64,000 nt of DNA. It comes from Loxodes magnus. Taxonomy: Eukaryota > Ciliophora > Karyorelictea > Loxodida > Loxodidae. Shown here one piece after another: positions 39,497 to 51,774 of the stretch. Numbering within the stretch: the first letter of the stretch is position 1; the number at the start of each line of letters is the position of its first letter. The DNA lies in contig CAMPDV010000114.1 in the NCBI GenBank assembly GCA_946699065.1, positions 186,001 through 250,000 on the forward strand. Reading direction: 5' to 3'. A program made the position numbers and the translations under genes. The notes beneath the pieces are model-generated. The model worked only from the letters and a program-made list of their open reading frames with translations. It was not told where the DNA came from and did not search any database.

Positions 39497-41746
39497 TCAG
39501 TTGCTACAAGGCTCGAACTAACTTTTTGTTCGACTCTAAATTTCAAGCATTTGATTGCCTAACTAAATTAAGGCTTCTTGTAACATCTACTCTTCCTTCT
39601 TAATTCTCTCCTAAAGCTCTCCTTTAACTCTCTAAAGGTGTTCAATTTGAACATCTTTCTAGCAAATAAGTTGCTTATACTTGTATAGTTTGCTTTTGAA
39701 CTTCTTGACTAATTTTTCTTTAGCCTCTTTCATAATCTGCTTATATTATTCTTTCTTTGCCTTAGTTCTAATTTGAATTCATTTAAAGTCTTCTTCTCTT
39801 TGCTACAATTACATTTTTAAATTTTTAGTCTCCATTTCTCAAGCTACCTTTTCTTACTCTTTAACTATTTCCATAATTCTTAGTTGGCTCTATTCTGAAT
39901 TCAATTTATTTGCTAAATCAGCTACTTATTGCTTTAAAGAACTTTCGTTTAACTAAACAGTTTAATATTAAGCTTGGAGCTTTTAAAGTGAGATATTTAT
40001 CTACTTTATTTCATTTTCTTTTTTTGCAATCTCAGCTTAATGTTTAATGTTAACATCAGTTAGTTCCTTTATTTTTACATTGCTTCTATCATATAAAGTT
40101 TACAAGCTGATTAGGTCTTACTAAATCTTTGATTTTTCAGACTATTTTTAGTCTCTTTCTTTATTTAGTTCTTCAATTTCTTTACTTAGTTTATCTATTT
40201 CAGTATCTTATTCCTTAATTTTGATCTAAAAATTTTGGGCATATTACTTCATTTTATCGTATTTTTTGGTCTGTTCCTAGATACTTTTCTTATTGCGATT
40301 AATTTCCTTTTTTAGTTTTTCGTTTTATAATTTTATGTCATCTTTATCAACTTATAGCTGTTTCGCATAAGCTCGCACTTTTGCTAATTTTTCTGAAAGT
40401 TCTTTTTTCTGGTTTATCAATTCATCTACTTCTTTATTTGTAAATGCACCTATATTTATCGACTAACGATATTTATCTTATTATACTTTACTGTCTTTCT
40501 CCACAATCTCCAACTGTTAGTGTAATTCTTCCTATAAGTTATTAAGTAAACAAATCTCATTCGGTCCATATGTTTCGGTTTCAATACTTTGGAATCTGTT
40601 AACAGATTAGTTTTTAAGTCTGTCCTGCAATAGACTAATTTCCTCTTAAGCTTCCTATAATTAAGTTTCGAGATTTGTAACAGCATCTTCCTTCTCAATA
40701 ACGGCGTTTTCTAATTCCTTGTTCTTTCTCTATTCAGTTCTTAGCTATTCCTGGATATTAATGAATTTCTTATTAGTATCTTCATATTTGCCTATCATGG
40801 CATTTTATTCTTTTATTACTTTATTTTACTGTTAAACATTCTTCTCAAGCTCCTTTATTTAGTCTTGAAGGGTAGCAAGCTCCTCTAATTTCTATTTGTA
40901 TTTATCCAAAGTTATTTATGTGCTTAAGCTCTACAAAGCTTTGCTTTTTTAAATATCAAGTTCGTCTTTTAAACTGGTTATTTCCTTTTGATGCTTGATT
41001 TTAAGCGTTTCAAGGTCCTATTAAGAACCAGTAGCTGCTAGTTTAAAAGTATTAATTTATTAGTTCATTTCTTATATCCTCTACTCAAATTCCAGTCTTA
41101 AAGCTTTTTTCTTATTCTTCTTCTTTTGGAGACTTTTTTCAAGACTAGCTTTCTCTTTATTAGTTTTTTCTAAGCTTGACTAAATATTTTTGTACTTAAC
41201 TTGCCATTCAGCAATCTCAAGATTTAGCTAACTAAAGTCTTGTTTAGCAATTTTTTTCCTTTCATTTTTATTTTTTATAGGTGTTTAGACAGGAGATTGG
41301 CAGTTATTCTAAGCATATTCGCAAATTTAATGTACAAATTCAATAATTTGAATTTGCTCCTCTTCAGGCATCTCTTTCATCCTAGTAACGTAAATTTAAT
41401 TATTATCACAAAGTAAATGAGCAGCTATCGCTAGTTTGCATAGTTGGATTATTTGGCTTTTATTATTACCAATAATCTCCTCTTCCTCTATATTCTCCTC
41501 TATTTCGAAAATATCTAGTTGGTATCTTTCCTCAAATCACATTTACAGACTTTTCTTAAGTTACTTAATACTTTGCAATTTAGCTTGCTAAGTTGTTCAA
41601 TTCTTGTTAATAGGACACTTGAACAAGGAAGAAGAAACATTTTACAGACTTTCGTAGAATAGAATTCCATCAGTCAGCTAATTTAGAGAAGTGATGGAAT
41701 CAGTTTATTCTATCAAATTAAAATAATCTATAATAGCCTTTTCCAT
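39497..41746 (-). CDS. HOOK-family dynein adaptor
   Basis: A 749-aa protein. Residues 1-155 are a HOOK domain: QLTDGILFYESLQNVSSSLF, then KLQSIKQLKKSLQMWFEERY, then LCKLAIAAHLLCDNNQIYV followed by MPEEEQIQIIEFV. This follows the N-terminal domain of HOOK1-3 segment by segment. Residues ~175-735 are continuous coiled coil rich in Gln/Lys/Glu, interrupted near 365-400 (NICLL-type hydrophobic patch, LQEELHQQLEIVEKD). HOOK proteins bind the dynein light intermediate chain by the N-domain and activate processive dynein-dynactin for vesicle transport; the cargo-binding tail is not conserved enough to name a cargo. The frame is intact over 750 codons without introns. TGA gives Trp in KNWTT and QMWFE. 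Confidence 0.88.
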
Positions 41747-42334
41747 AGTGGTTTTATAACTATTTTATTCATCTTTCCTTATTTTTGATTAAACACCTTT
41801 CAATATCTTGGGATTTATAAAAATACTTAGGAAAATAAAAATGCACACTTTAAATTACTGTCTAGACCAGTAATTTTCAGATAATATCTATTTTATATCC
41901 AATCTTGACTTACTATTTACCTACTAAACACTTAATCCTTTTTCTTTCGCTATCTTCTCAGTTACTTAAACTTTAAACTTAAAGTTAAGTTTAATTAAAT
42001 TCCTATCTATTTTACTAGCTAAGTTGCTTGCTAGCTTTATAAGATGCTTGAGTCACTATATTGAATATACCTGCAGCATTTTGATTTATCTAATTTAAGC
42101 TTTTAATTATTTCTATATCTAGGCTTTGAATGAGCTTATAAGTTAAATTTAATAGGTATCCTAAATATTTTTCGTATATTTGATAACTGAGCAATTGCAT
42201 GAGGCATGATTAATAAGAGTGAGAATAGATAGATGCACTAGAGGTTTAAGAGTGAGGATGAAAGGCTTTAATTTATAGTGAAATTTGATAATTTTAAAAG
42301 TTTATTAATTATCACATAATTAGGGCTGATAAAG
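41747..42334. other. Divergent intergenic region
   Basis: 588 bp between the HOOK start and the next plus-strand gene; no feature recognised. Confidence 0.5.
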
Positions 42335-43094
42335 ATGGGAAACAATCCAGTTAACTGTGAGCCTATGCCAAAGGAGGAATTCATAGCACTTTTGAAGGAA
42401 ATGAGGACAGTACTTATGAAGAAATCAGTAAGTTCTTATTCAGATGTAACACAAAGAAAAAGCCGTAGAGGAGAGACTTAGCCATTTCAAAGTAGATATG
42501 GAGAAATACAAATTAGCAATCTTGAACTCTATGCAGAACTAAATGCAAGATATCTAAATTTATGTGGAAGAAGCTCTTAAAGAAAAGAACGCTTCCGATG
42601 AAAAGTTCCAAGCTTCGTTATAAGCTTATATGCAAGACACTGAATGTCAATAAGCATTATATGAAATGCAAATGGCCCCTATGGATATGATGGCATAAGC
42701 TCAGATTCCAGAATAACTAACTGTCTAGAAGTTAACTGAAGTAATCACTTTCATTACTGAAATATGGAAGGGAATGAATGTAGGACAGGATATGGTACAA
42801 AATCTCGTACTGCAAATGGCAGGTTTTGATGAAGCATATGAAAAGTTTCAAATTAATGAAATTCATATTGGAGCAGCCTTGATTAAATTTGAAGAGGAAT
42901 AGGATTAAGAATTTGCCAAAGCAAGAGATGCATGGGCAGATACAATGCAAAAATTCATGAATATTCCTGGACAACCCATGGGCATGGGCATGGGTATGGG
43001 TGGTGGAATGCCTGGAGCAATTCAAGGAATGCCATTCGGAGGATAGCAATAAGGATCAAAAGAAAAGCCAGAAGAATAAATCTCATAGGAGTGA
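42335..43094 (+). CDS. Helical protein with Met/Gly-rich linker, unknown
   Basis: A 247-aa protein. It is helical and acidic/Gln/Met-rich for ~205 residues (KAVEERLSHFKVDMEKYKL, TEVITFITEIWKGMNVGQ, IHIGAALIKFEEEQDQEF), then has a short Met/Gly-repeat linker (QPMGMGMGMGGGMPGA) and a charged end. The Met-Gly-Asn-Asn start may be myristoylated. A 16-nt intron at 42428-42443 is needed; without it the frame falls apart, with it 248 codons close on a TGA. The GGMPGG-type linker recalls HSP70 and other chaperone tails, but no chaperone domain is present. No family recognised. Confidence 0.78.
42428..42443 (+). other. 16-nt intron
   Basis: GTAAGTTCTTATTCAG, with GTAAGT donor and pyrimidine-rich CAG acceptor. 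It restores the long helical frame. Confidence 0.88.
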
Positions 43095-43415
43095 TTCTAA
43101 AAACATAAACTTAAGTAATTAGATTAAAAACTTTAATATCACTAAATGTTATTCATAATAATACTTACATTTAATGAGTATCATACAGAATATTAGCCAT
43201 AATTAATTTTAAATATCTTTAGCCATTGCTATTGAAAAATTATATAATATAACTATTAATAGACAAAATAAACGCCTTTCCACTAAAGAATAGTTCAAAG
43301 AATTTTCATTCGTAATTTTTAATTCAAAAAGAATAAGCATATTTATTACATTGAAGTAACGATAAATATTTTCAACAAAAAATAGGATTTATTAACATTT
43401 CATAATAATTTAAAA
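43095..43415. other. Convergent intergenic spacer
   Basis: 321 bp between the stops of the Met/Gly-linker gene and GGT; nothing recognised. Confidence 0.5.
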
Positions 43416-44931
43416 TCATTAGCATGTCATAAAACATCCATCTCTTCTTGGATCTGCTGATCCTTTTTCAAACTCTACACTAACAATCATCACACCACCA
43501 AAATAAAATCCTTAAGGTTCTTAAAATTATATTTCCACTCCAACTTCATTTTTAACCAACTAACTTATTTCTGCCTCGTCCTACATAAATTCTTACTATT
43601 TAAAAGGTGCTTGGTCGTTCAAGTTGTAAAATTGTACCATCAAAATGTATTCTATTCATATAAACTGCTTCTTCACAAGAATATCCCTATGACAGTAAGT
43701 CTATAACTTAAGCTATTGCTGTCATAATTCTATTTGATCCAGGGCTACCTAAAATGTATTTCAACTTTCCAAATTCATAAATTAATACTGGAGTCACTTA
43801 CGAAGTTAATGTAGAACCAGGAGGAGCTTTCATAAAGCCGAGAGGATTTAAATCTTTTTCGCCTAAAAAATTATTCCCTAGAATTCCAGTCTTAGTATCT
43901 ACGATGCCACAGCCTGTTCCGTTTGAAGAAGTAAGTGAAACGGCATTTAAATCTTTATCAATAATAGAAATTTACCAAGTCTGAGTTTTTTCTTCTATGG
44001 GGCCTATTTTGATTTGGTTATGTTTCTTATATTCTTTATTAACAAGAAGCCTTTCTATTAGTTCATTTGTTTTAGGCTAAGTCTAGTCAATTATAAATTT
44101 CTTAGCATTCCACATTGCTATTTATGACTTAAATATCTTAATTAATCTTTCTTAGTATGTATCATTTCTTGATGTGCCTAGCTCCTCAATTACTTACAGT
44201 AGTACAGCGACTTCTAGACCTCCTTCTGAAGGAGGTGGAGGAAGGCGTACTTCAAAATTTCGAAAATTGACTAAAATAGGTTAATAGATTTGACTAGCAC
44301 AAGGTTCGTAGTCAAGTCCAATATTATTATAATATTCCTAAAGTATGATAGGATCTTTTTATTACCCTATCTTTTTAATGAAATGTGATAACTCTACATT
44401 TTTGAAGATGTCTCCTATTTCCAGCATCTATCCGTTATTACTAAACAACTATCTAAATGATTCATACTTATTATAAACGTTAATAAAGCTAATTAAGATC
44501 CCTTTAAGACCATCATTTACTTTAAATCCATTTTTAGCCAATTCTACAGCAGGTTCTAAGACTTTTTCTATTGGCAACTTTCCATACTTTTAATGTAGAC
44601 TAAGCATTCCTTCTAATAAGTTTGAGGGGGCAACTGAAGAAACTCCGAATTAAAATGTTTAAAGTGCTGTTCCAAACTTCAAAATAATATCATCAGGTGG
44701 ATCTCTATCTAATTTGGTTGTTGGTATCTAAGGCAAGCATTGAAGAACAAAATTTTCTTCATTACTCAAATGAACATTAAATATTCCATTACCAACAGGA
44801 GAAGAAAGAACAGGATTAACAATTCAAATACAACATTCAGCAGCAATCACAGCATCTATTGCATTACCTCCTTCTTATAACATTTAAATAGCAGCTTGAA
44901 CAGGTTCTCTAGATCCTCCAGCTACTGCCAT
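43416..44931 (-). CDS. GGT: Gamma-glutamyltranspeptidase
   Basis: A 499-aa Ntn-hydrolase of the GGT family, with no obvious signal peptide. The start AVAGGSREPVQAAIQMLQ runs into EGGNAIDAVIAAE, then SSPVGNGIF, PPPPSEGG, the nucleophile region, NAVSLTSSNGTGCGI, KAPPGSTLTSQVTPVLI, and the end YFGGVMIVSVEFEKGSADPRRDG. The nucleophile Thr that splits the proenzyme is probably Thr318, in KTQTWQISIIDKD. The usual TTH becomes TW here. The enzyme cleaves the gamma-glutamyl bond of glutathione or its conjugates. A 16-nt intron (43581-43596) must be removed to reach the conserved SADPRRDG end; 500 codons result. The 268-bp gap to the divergent sulfatase-like gene is a shared promoter region. Confidence 0.92.
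43581..43596 (-). other. 16-nt intron (GGT)
   Basis: Minus-strand GTAAGAATTTATGTAG. Splicing connects the conserved YMNRIHFDG part with the conserved C-terminus. Confidence 0.9.
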
Positions 44932-45199
44932 TAGATTTATAAATATTTAATAAATGACTTTAATTGTTCATCATTATATGGTATACTTTAGCACATCTAA
45001 ATACTTCAAAATTAATTATCAAACTACTTAAATTTATCTATCTACTAATCTTCACTATTTTATACAATATCATCTCCTTTTACTTCTAGTAATCAAAAAA
45101 CTGCTTTAGGTTTAATTTAGCATTCTAATATTGTGTAATATCAGATTACTTTTTGTAGATATACTTCATTAAAATAGAAGCCTTTTTGATAATATATAA

Positions 45200-47701
45200 A
45201 TGAATCCTCAGTAGCAGTAATAGAATCATGATAATTTTAGATGACCCTTTTGCTTGACTAAGTGCTTGAGAAATAATATATAGACAACTAGATTCCAGAA
45301 ATATGTTTGTCTCACTTTTATTATCATATTTCTTAGCTTAGCTTGTATTTTATGAATACTTGAATAATCAAATCCAGACCAGAAAGGCTATATAATGCAA
45401 CAATTCTAGCAAATTAGTAGCTAGCAATTATTAAATAAACTAGATGAGAATCAGATTGTAAAAAATGAAACCTCAAAGCTTTCTTTATCCCTATTTAGCT
45501 AGTAAAGCTAAACATATTTGAGCAATATTAAGCAAAAAGGGTATGTTTATAATGAGAACTAGTTAATCTCTAATGAGGAGTATGTGAAGTAGAATTAAAA
45601 GAACATTTATCTTCATAGTGAGTATTATAATGAATCTTACGCTCTTAATAAAACCTCAAAAAACAAATGCATGCCAAATAGTTTTGGAATTCCTTTTGAA
45701 GAGGCTTAAAAATTTTTGTTTAATGGAACATTCGAAGCCTGCTAAAAGCTACCTGAAATAATAAAATGAAATAACACAAACGCAATAATTTAATGCTAAA
45801 ATTAAAACTAGACTCAAGTGGTTTATGGCAATAGTATAAAGTGAGAATATATAGGATAAGTAAAGACTAAAATCAAGTATTTGATTGGAGTAAAAGATTT
45901 AAATGTATAAGACTATGAATATGTATATGCTAGATGTAGCTCAAACGAACCATGGTCTACAGTCTATCATTTTAAAGAAAAGCCTTGGTATTAACCAGCA
46001 ATAGGAGAAAGATAGCTTAGCGTTTTTGTAATAAGCTTAGACTCAATGTCAAGAATGCATTTCTATAGAAGTGCTAAAAAAACCATCCAATATTTGAATT
46101 CAATTTCCGAGAAGCATTATAGATTATTTGATTATTCAATGCATACAGTAACAGGGATAACTACTAGAAGAAATGTTTACTCTCTGTTTAGTGGATAAAT
46201 TCTAGGTTAATTTTAATTTACTAATTGGCAGAGATAAAAAGCCGATTTTACAGGCCCTAATTCTCTACTTTTGAGATTTAATTAGTATAAATGGGTTTCT
46301 TTAATTGGATGTGAGCTTTGTAAAAAATCAATTGCAGCTGCCCTGGGTTAAAAACCTAATGCAACTCATCTATTAACAAAGTTTTTTTGTTATGCAAGTA
46401 GAATGCTTCCTAGGAATTTATGCTTAGCAGGTAAATTCTAGCCAGCTTGATTACTTGACGCTCTTATATAATATGAAAATTCCTATAAAAATGCAAATAA
46501 GTTTGCATTTATTCATATAGCATCAACACATGATAAATCAGGGGCTATTATCTAAGCAGTAGATCCTTTCTTATTAGAATTTGTGTAGCAATTTCTTTAA
46601 CCAAACAAAAATAGAATACTGTTTATAATGGGAGATCATGGTACCAGATATGGAAATTTAGCTCACCATTAGAAAGGAGTATATGAACTTTAGCTTCCTT
46701 TACTTTTTATGATAGGAAGTACTAGTATTTTGGATTAAATTCCTAACTCCTACGATATTTTGAGACATAATACTATGTAACTTGCTGGTAAACTAGATCT
46801 CTACGCTACTTTGCAGCATTTGATTACTATTCCATTTGAGAAAAATCTTTCTGATCAGAAACTAAAGTGAAAGCCAAAGGAAACTGAAAAATCTGCTTAT
46901 GTAAGCTTGTTCGACTAAAAAATTCTTAACAATAGATCATGTGGAGACGCTTGGATTCCTCCCATAACATGTATTTGCTCTAAAATAATACAATTAGATA
47001 TAAACGATGCCTAATGCATAGCATTAGCGTAGCATTTTACAAGTTTCTTAAATTAGTATATAAATAATACTGATCCTTAAAATCAACTGTGTCAGAAGCT
47101 AGAGTTTAGTAAACTTCTACTTAACAGAAAAATTTATTCTACAGATCCATATAATTAATACTATAAGATAAGAGTTCAACTATAGCAAGAATCTATTTTT
47201 GATACATCGCTCTTATTGAATTTGTAAGACATTAACAGTTCTTTTGCTTCTCCTAATTTCTGATATTAATAAAGCAATACAAAATGAGCTGGATATGTTA
47301 TGATTGTAGAAAGACTTGACGAATATGCTGGACTTTGTGAAGAATTATCCAAGTAGCAGAATATAGATCCTAAACACTGTATTTGTAAATAATTATCATA
47401 GATAAATGCAAATGTCTTGGATAAGTTTAGATCATAATATCATTCTGATTGAGCAGAAATTGGACAGAGTTGCGATGACTATTGCAAAAACAACGGAACT
47501 TCTTGCATTGATTATGCTTTAAATTCTTTTAACGACTGTTCTTTACTACAATGTCAATCATGTATGAAGAATACAACCCCTGAATTAGTCAATATGCTTC
47601 CAATGCAGATGGATTAAACATGCTACATTTCAGAAAAGTGGAATTCAAAATGTTCAGCCTAAAGTGATAAAATAAGAAGATTTTGCGCTTGTGCAACTTG
47701 A
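45200..47701 (+). CDS. DUF229/sulfatase-like type II membrane protein
   Basis: An 833-aa protein (873 if the TGA at 47699 is Trp and the stop is 47819-47821). A short cytosolic end is followed by one transmembrane helix (YVCLTFIIIFLSLACILW), then a large outer part. The core has the alkaline-phosphatase-like fold of DUF229: VFVISLDSMSRMHFYRS, YSMHTVTGITTRRNVYSLFSG, IHIASTHDKSGAI, ILFIMGDHGTRYGNLAH, YELQLPLLFMIGS. The metal residues expected of the fold are visible (first Asp in SLDSMSR, DH in MGDHGTR). The C-terminus is Cys-rich and ends RRFCACAT, like the RxFCYC ends of animal relatives, which favours the earlier stop. Substrate unknown; family members are outer-surface or Golgi proteins. 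About eight Trp residues are TGA. Start: an ATG followed by poly-Gln, in frame with the helix. Confidence 0.85.
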
Positions 47702-47880
47702 TTTATTTAATACTCAAACCTTAATTATATCTTAAGTAATTTCTCTTCCTACCTTTAATTTAACTCTTTATACTTACTTTTTCTATTTTCTATTAAAGTG
47801 AGCATTTTAGAAAAAAAGTGAAGCAGTTTAAAGAAAAAGAGAATTAAAAAATTGAATTAAAAATAAGGAATTAATAATTC

Positions 47881-50800
47881 ATGGGTCTTACATGCTGTAA
47901 AAAGTAAAAATCAAAATCATAAGTAGAAACAGAAGAAATACCAGAGCATTATACTAGAATGGAAACAGCCTAAGATGAATAAATTATGAATATGGAGTTT
48001 AAAGTGAAATTTTTCAACTTTAAAGTTATTCAGTTACCTGAAGATACTTATTTCTTGCAAATTGTCCAAGATAAGCAAGTTTTCTAAAGCTAAAATATTT
48101 ATGCTAGAAATGAGGGCTCTTTTAATAACTATATTTGTGAGTTTAATTATGAGACTAATGTTAAAAAGTTGCTATAATCGTTCCTTGAAGTTAAGGTTAA
48201 AACATAAAACTAGATTTATGGATAAGCGAAGATTTAGATATAAAATTTGGTAGTAGGACCAATAGACCAAGATTTTGCCTTAATAAATCCTAAAACTTCT
48301 AAAGTAACAGGTTCAAGGATAAATTTTAAGGCTTAATTGAACTAGTTGACTTAAGTTTAAATATAGCTTTAGTAAATAGAGTTTAAGTTGCTTGACTAGA
48401 AAATCTAAACTGATGTTTAGGGAAGCCCAAATCCTAAAAAGAATAAATACAAAAAATAAGTTCAAGGAAAATCAAATTAGATAGTATGCTAAAAATATTA
48501 TTTTATCATTACCTCTAAATCAGCAGATCCATTAAGCTGCTTTATTTCATAAAAGCAACAAAAGACTTAATGGACCTTTTAGTAAGGCTGAAGTTCAGAA
48601 TCATAACTTTCTTTCAAAACTACAAATGAGTTCTTAAAACAACTTCGATTTAAGGTTTGCTTATTTAGGAGTTTTTCAAGAAAAGATTTTGAGCAAATTG
48701 GTTAACTTTGGATTAACATGGACAAAATGTGCAATAAAGATGAGTTTGTCAAAAATATGAGTTTTGCAGAGTTGAAAAAGTACGACTTCCAGAAAAAATC
48801 AGACTACAGAGATTTATTTATGTCTTAAATACTTAACGATAAGTCTTAGCTTTATAAAGAGAAAATCTCATTTGAAGAAACTTTCTCTTTAAAAGAAAAC
48901 TTATAGCTATATGGAAAAAATATTGGCAAAGTATATCTCTAGCTTTTTATACGTGAGACTCCTGTCTTTTAGTAAATAAACTTTGGATTTAACACTGAAA
49001 ATGGTATAGAGATAGTTTCTCCTAGTTTATACCAAATTAACAGAAATGTCTAGCAAGAAATTCCTTAAGAAATCAAGAGAATACAATCACTATTCTCTTC
49101 AATCCAAAAAATTTGAATAGAGAAATCGAAAAAACGCTCAAAACAGTCTTAGATATTTTCAAGTAATATAGTAGAGTTCAATGAGATGTTAGATAACTTG
49201 AATGAAATGATAAAGATATTAAATCAGTAAAGCAGCACAGGAAAGAAATTATTTATGTATAACTCAAAAAAAGAACTTAGCAATACGTAAAAACTGTTCC
49301 TACAGATATTAGAACATACGATAAATTAAGTTTAAGTGGTCTAATTTACAATCTAGAAATACTATCTTGAAGCTTTGAGAGCATTATTAAATAGAGAAGA
49401 ATTCAGTATTGGACATTTGAGTTTAGTTGGTCTAGAATAAAATGAATTTAAGAAGAAGTCAAAGTTAGTCAGGTAATATCTTAACCATATTTAAACTCTT
49501 CTGAAATGAATACTCACTAAGTTAAACTCTAAGGGAACATATGAAGAATTTAAGGAGTTCTCTTATTTTTTCTGCTCTTTAGCTTATTTAAGATTGCCAG
49601 GCTTTAGAAGCTAAATTATAAGTTGTATGAATGAATAATAAGAACCTGTAGAAGAAAAGCAAATGGACGTGTTCGATTGATAGCACTAAGTATATGATCT
49701 ATTAGGAGATTTCTAGTTTATAATAGAAGAATTTGAATGAAAAAGGAAATTTATAAAGAAAGGATATTCTTATTTTATGTTTATACAACATTGGGTGAAT
49801 CTTATTATTAGAGAAGCTAACAAAGCAGTAGATTGAAATTAAGTGATTGGATATAAAATAATAAGAAACGCTTTTGTGTAAGAAATGATTAAGTTTGAAA
49901 TTTATAAATGACCTTAGGCTATGAGAGAATCTTCAAAGATCCTACTTTATGATTAGAGATCAATAAATATTTTTGTGCAAACTATTTTTAAAAAAACAAA
50001 TGCTTTTATAATAGAACATGTAACTTGTTGCTTCGAACTCCTCTCTGAGTGATTTGAATTTCTATATTAAAACTCTCTTGATTTACCTCATGACTTCGAT
50101 ATGGATCTTTTACTAAAAGCGCTTTAAATAGCAGTAGAGAATGATATAGTAACGAGCATAGTATGTGCTATATATTTTATATATAAGAATATACAAATTT
50201 TTGAGAAGGATTTTAGAAAGCAAATACATGACTGATTTGACCAAAACTTCTACACCTTTTTTCTACACTGAAATTATTATGTTCGAATGATCTCCAACTG
50301 ACTTGTATGCTATCAATTTCTAGAGCATGAACTTACGTTTTATGGTAAATCACCTTAGAAGCTTATTAACTTTTTCGCTTTTAGGGTTGAAGAAAACATT
50401 CAGAAAGTAAAAAATGCGATAAAGTACACCAAAAATAAAGCTTTAGAATCTCTAAAGAAGGATTTTGACTAAATACCTAGCTAAAGCAGAGTATACATGG
50501 AAAGAGCGATGGAGCAATTTGAATAAACACTAGTAAAGCGTAAAGCTACTATTGACGAATACAGTAACTTACTTAAAAATAAGCCAAACAAGAAATACAA
50601 GTACACAAACTTCTTTCCTTATCCAATCATCTAGATTCCCTGTAATTTATTTAAAGACGAGACAGAAAACTTTTAAAATGTATTTTAAATATCTTAATTA
50701 ATCAAAATTTACGCTTTTTAAAAGATATATCAATTAGGGGTTTTTACTTATAAAGCTAAATGGGATAGTGCTGTGACTCTTTGCAATTACAGATAGACAC

Positions 50801-51143
50801 AGAAGTTAAAAGGCAGTATAGCAAAAGCTTGAAGAAAAACCCTATCAATTAAAAGAAAATTCCTAAACTCAATTTAAGGAAAAGTTCCCTGTTTAATGAA
50901 AGAAGAAAAAGGAGTACCTCTAATTCAAGTCCCTTAAATGAATCTAGTTTTGAAAAAGAAAAAGTTAAAAGAAACAAAAGTGCTTTCTTTAGGATTGAAA
51001 GAATTGATTTTGGTAATTCCCAAGAATAGAGTGAAAGCAATACGCTACAAAAAAAGCAAAATCTATAGAAATTATTTGAAAGCAAATAGAAAAATAAGGA
51101 AAATGGATTTCGGATTAGCATCAACAATAATAATTAGAATTGA
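47881..51143 (+). CDS. Large C2-like protein with N-terminal acylation signal
   Basis: About 1080 aa. The start MGLTCCKK is a strong myristoyl plus double palmitoyl signal. Residues ~35-150 (VKFFNFKVIQLPEDTYFLQI ... SRINFKAQL) have the beta-strand alternation of a C2 or NT-C2 domain, suggesting lipid or protein contact at a membrane. The rest is mostly helical with charged stretches, and the last ~80 residues are Lys/Ser/Asn-rich and disordered. Near 50773-50820 the frame must change: either a 20-nt intron (50773-50792, GTGACT...ACAG) or one missing A in a run of four (GCAAAAGC) gives a clean basic tail ending in TGA. Around ten Trp codons are TGA. No enzyme motif seen. Function unknown; membrane scaffold is a guess. 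Confidence 0.72.
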
Positions 51144-51774
51144 AAGTTTTGATCATAGACCTCTAATTTAAAATTTATTTATCTTTCATTAATTTTTTTT
51201 AATCCATAAATGAATCTTTAATTTGCTACTTAATTTTGATCAAGTTAGACAAATATTACGTCGAAATTTAATTTACATAACATATAAAAAAAGTTACTTA
51301 TCCATATCAATATAAACCTACCCATTGGTTATCTTTTTGGCTAGATTGTAATTCCTCTTAACTGTAATAACAAAAGCTATTAAACATAATTGCTAAGCAT
51401 TTTCATATATATTAAATAATAAAAGTATTTTCCGAAGTTAGCAGATATCATTTAATAACTAGATATTAATTACCAAATTGCCTTTTTACTGTCAGAACTA
51501 TTTAAATTTGGAAATTTAAATACATTGAAAATCCCAAAACATAATGTATAGTTAAATAGATTAAACTAGGTTAGAATGTTATTGAACTTACTTCCTTTTA
51601 TTAATAAACTAGTTAATTTTGTAATAGGATTCATATAATAACCCATAAGGAAAGAAATAAACTTTAAAGGTCTGAAATGAATTCTAAAGTATTTAAATTA
51701 AGAATAATTTAAAAGGTTTTTAAAGCCTAAGAAACTGAAAGAAATAAGACTTTAATTTTAAACGATATAAAAAC
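51144..51774. other. Intergenic
   Basis: 631 bp between two plus-strand genes; AT-rich, nothing recognised. Confidence 0.5.

Noticed and set aside
50773-50792. Intron in the C2-like gene taken as certain
   Set aside because: A single missing A in GCAAAAGC explains the phase change equally well and gives a natural sequence, so the intron is only one option.
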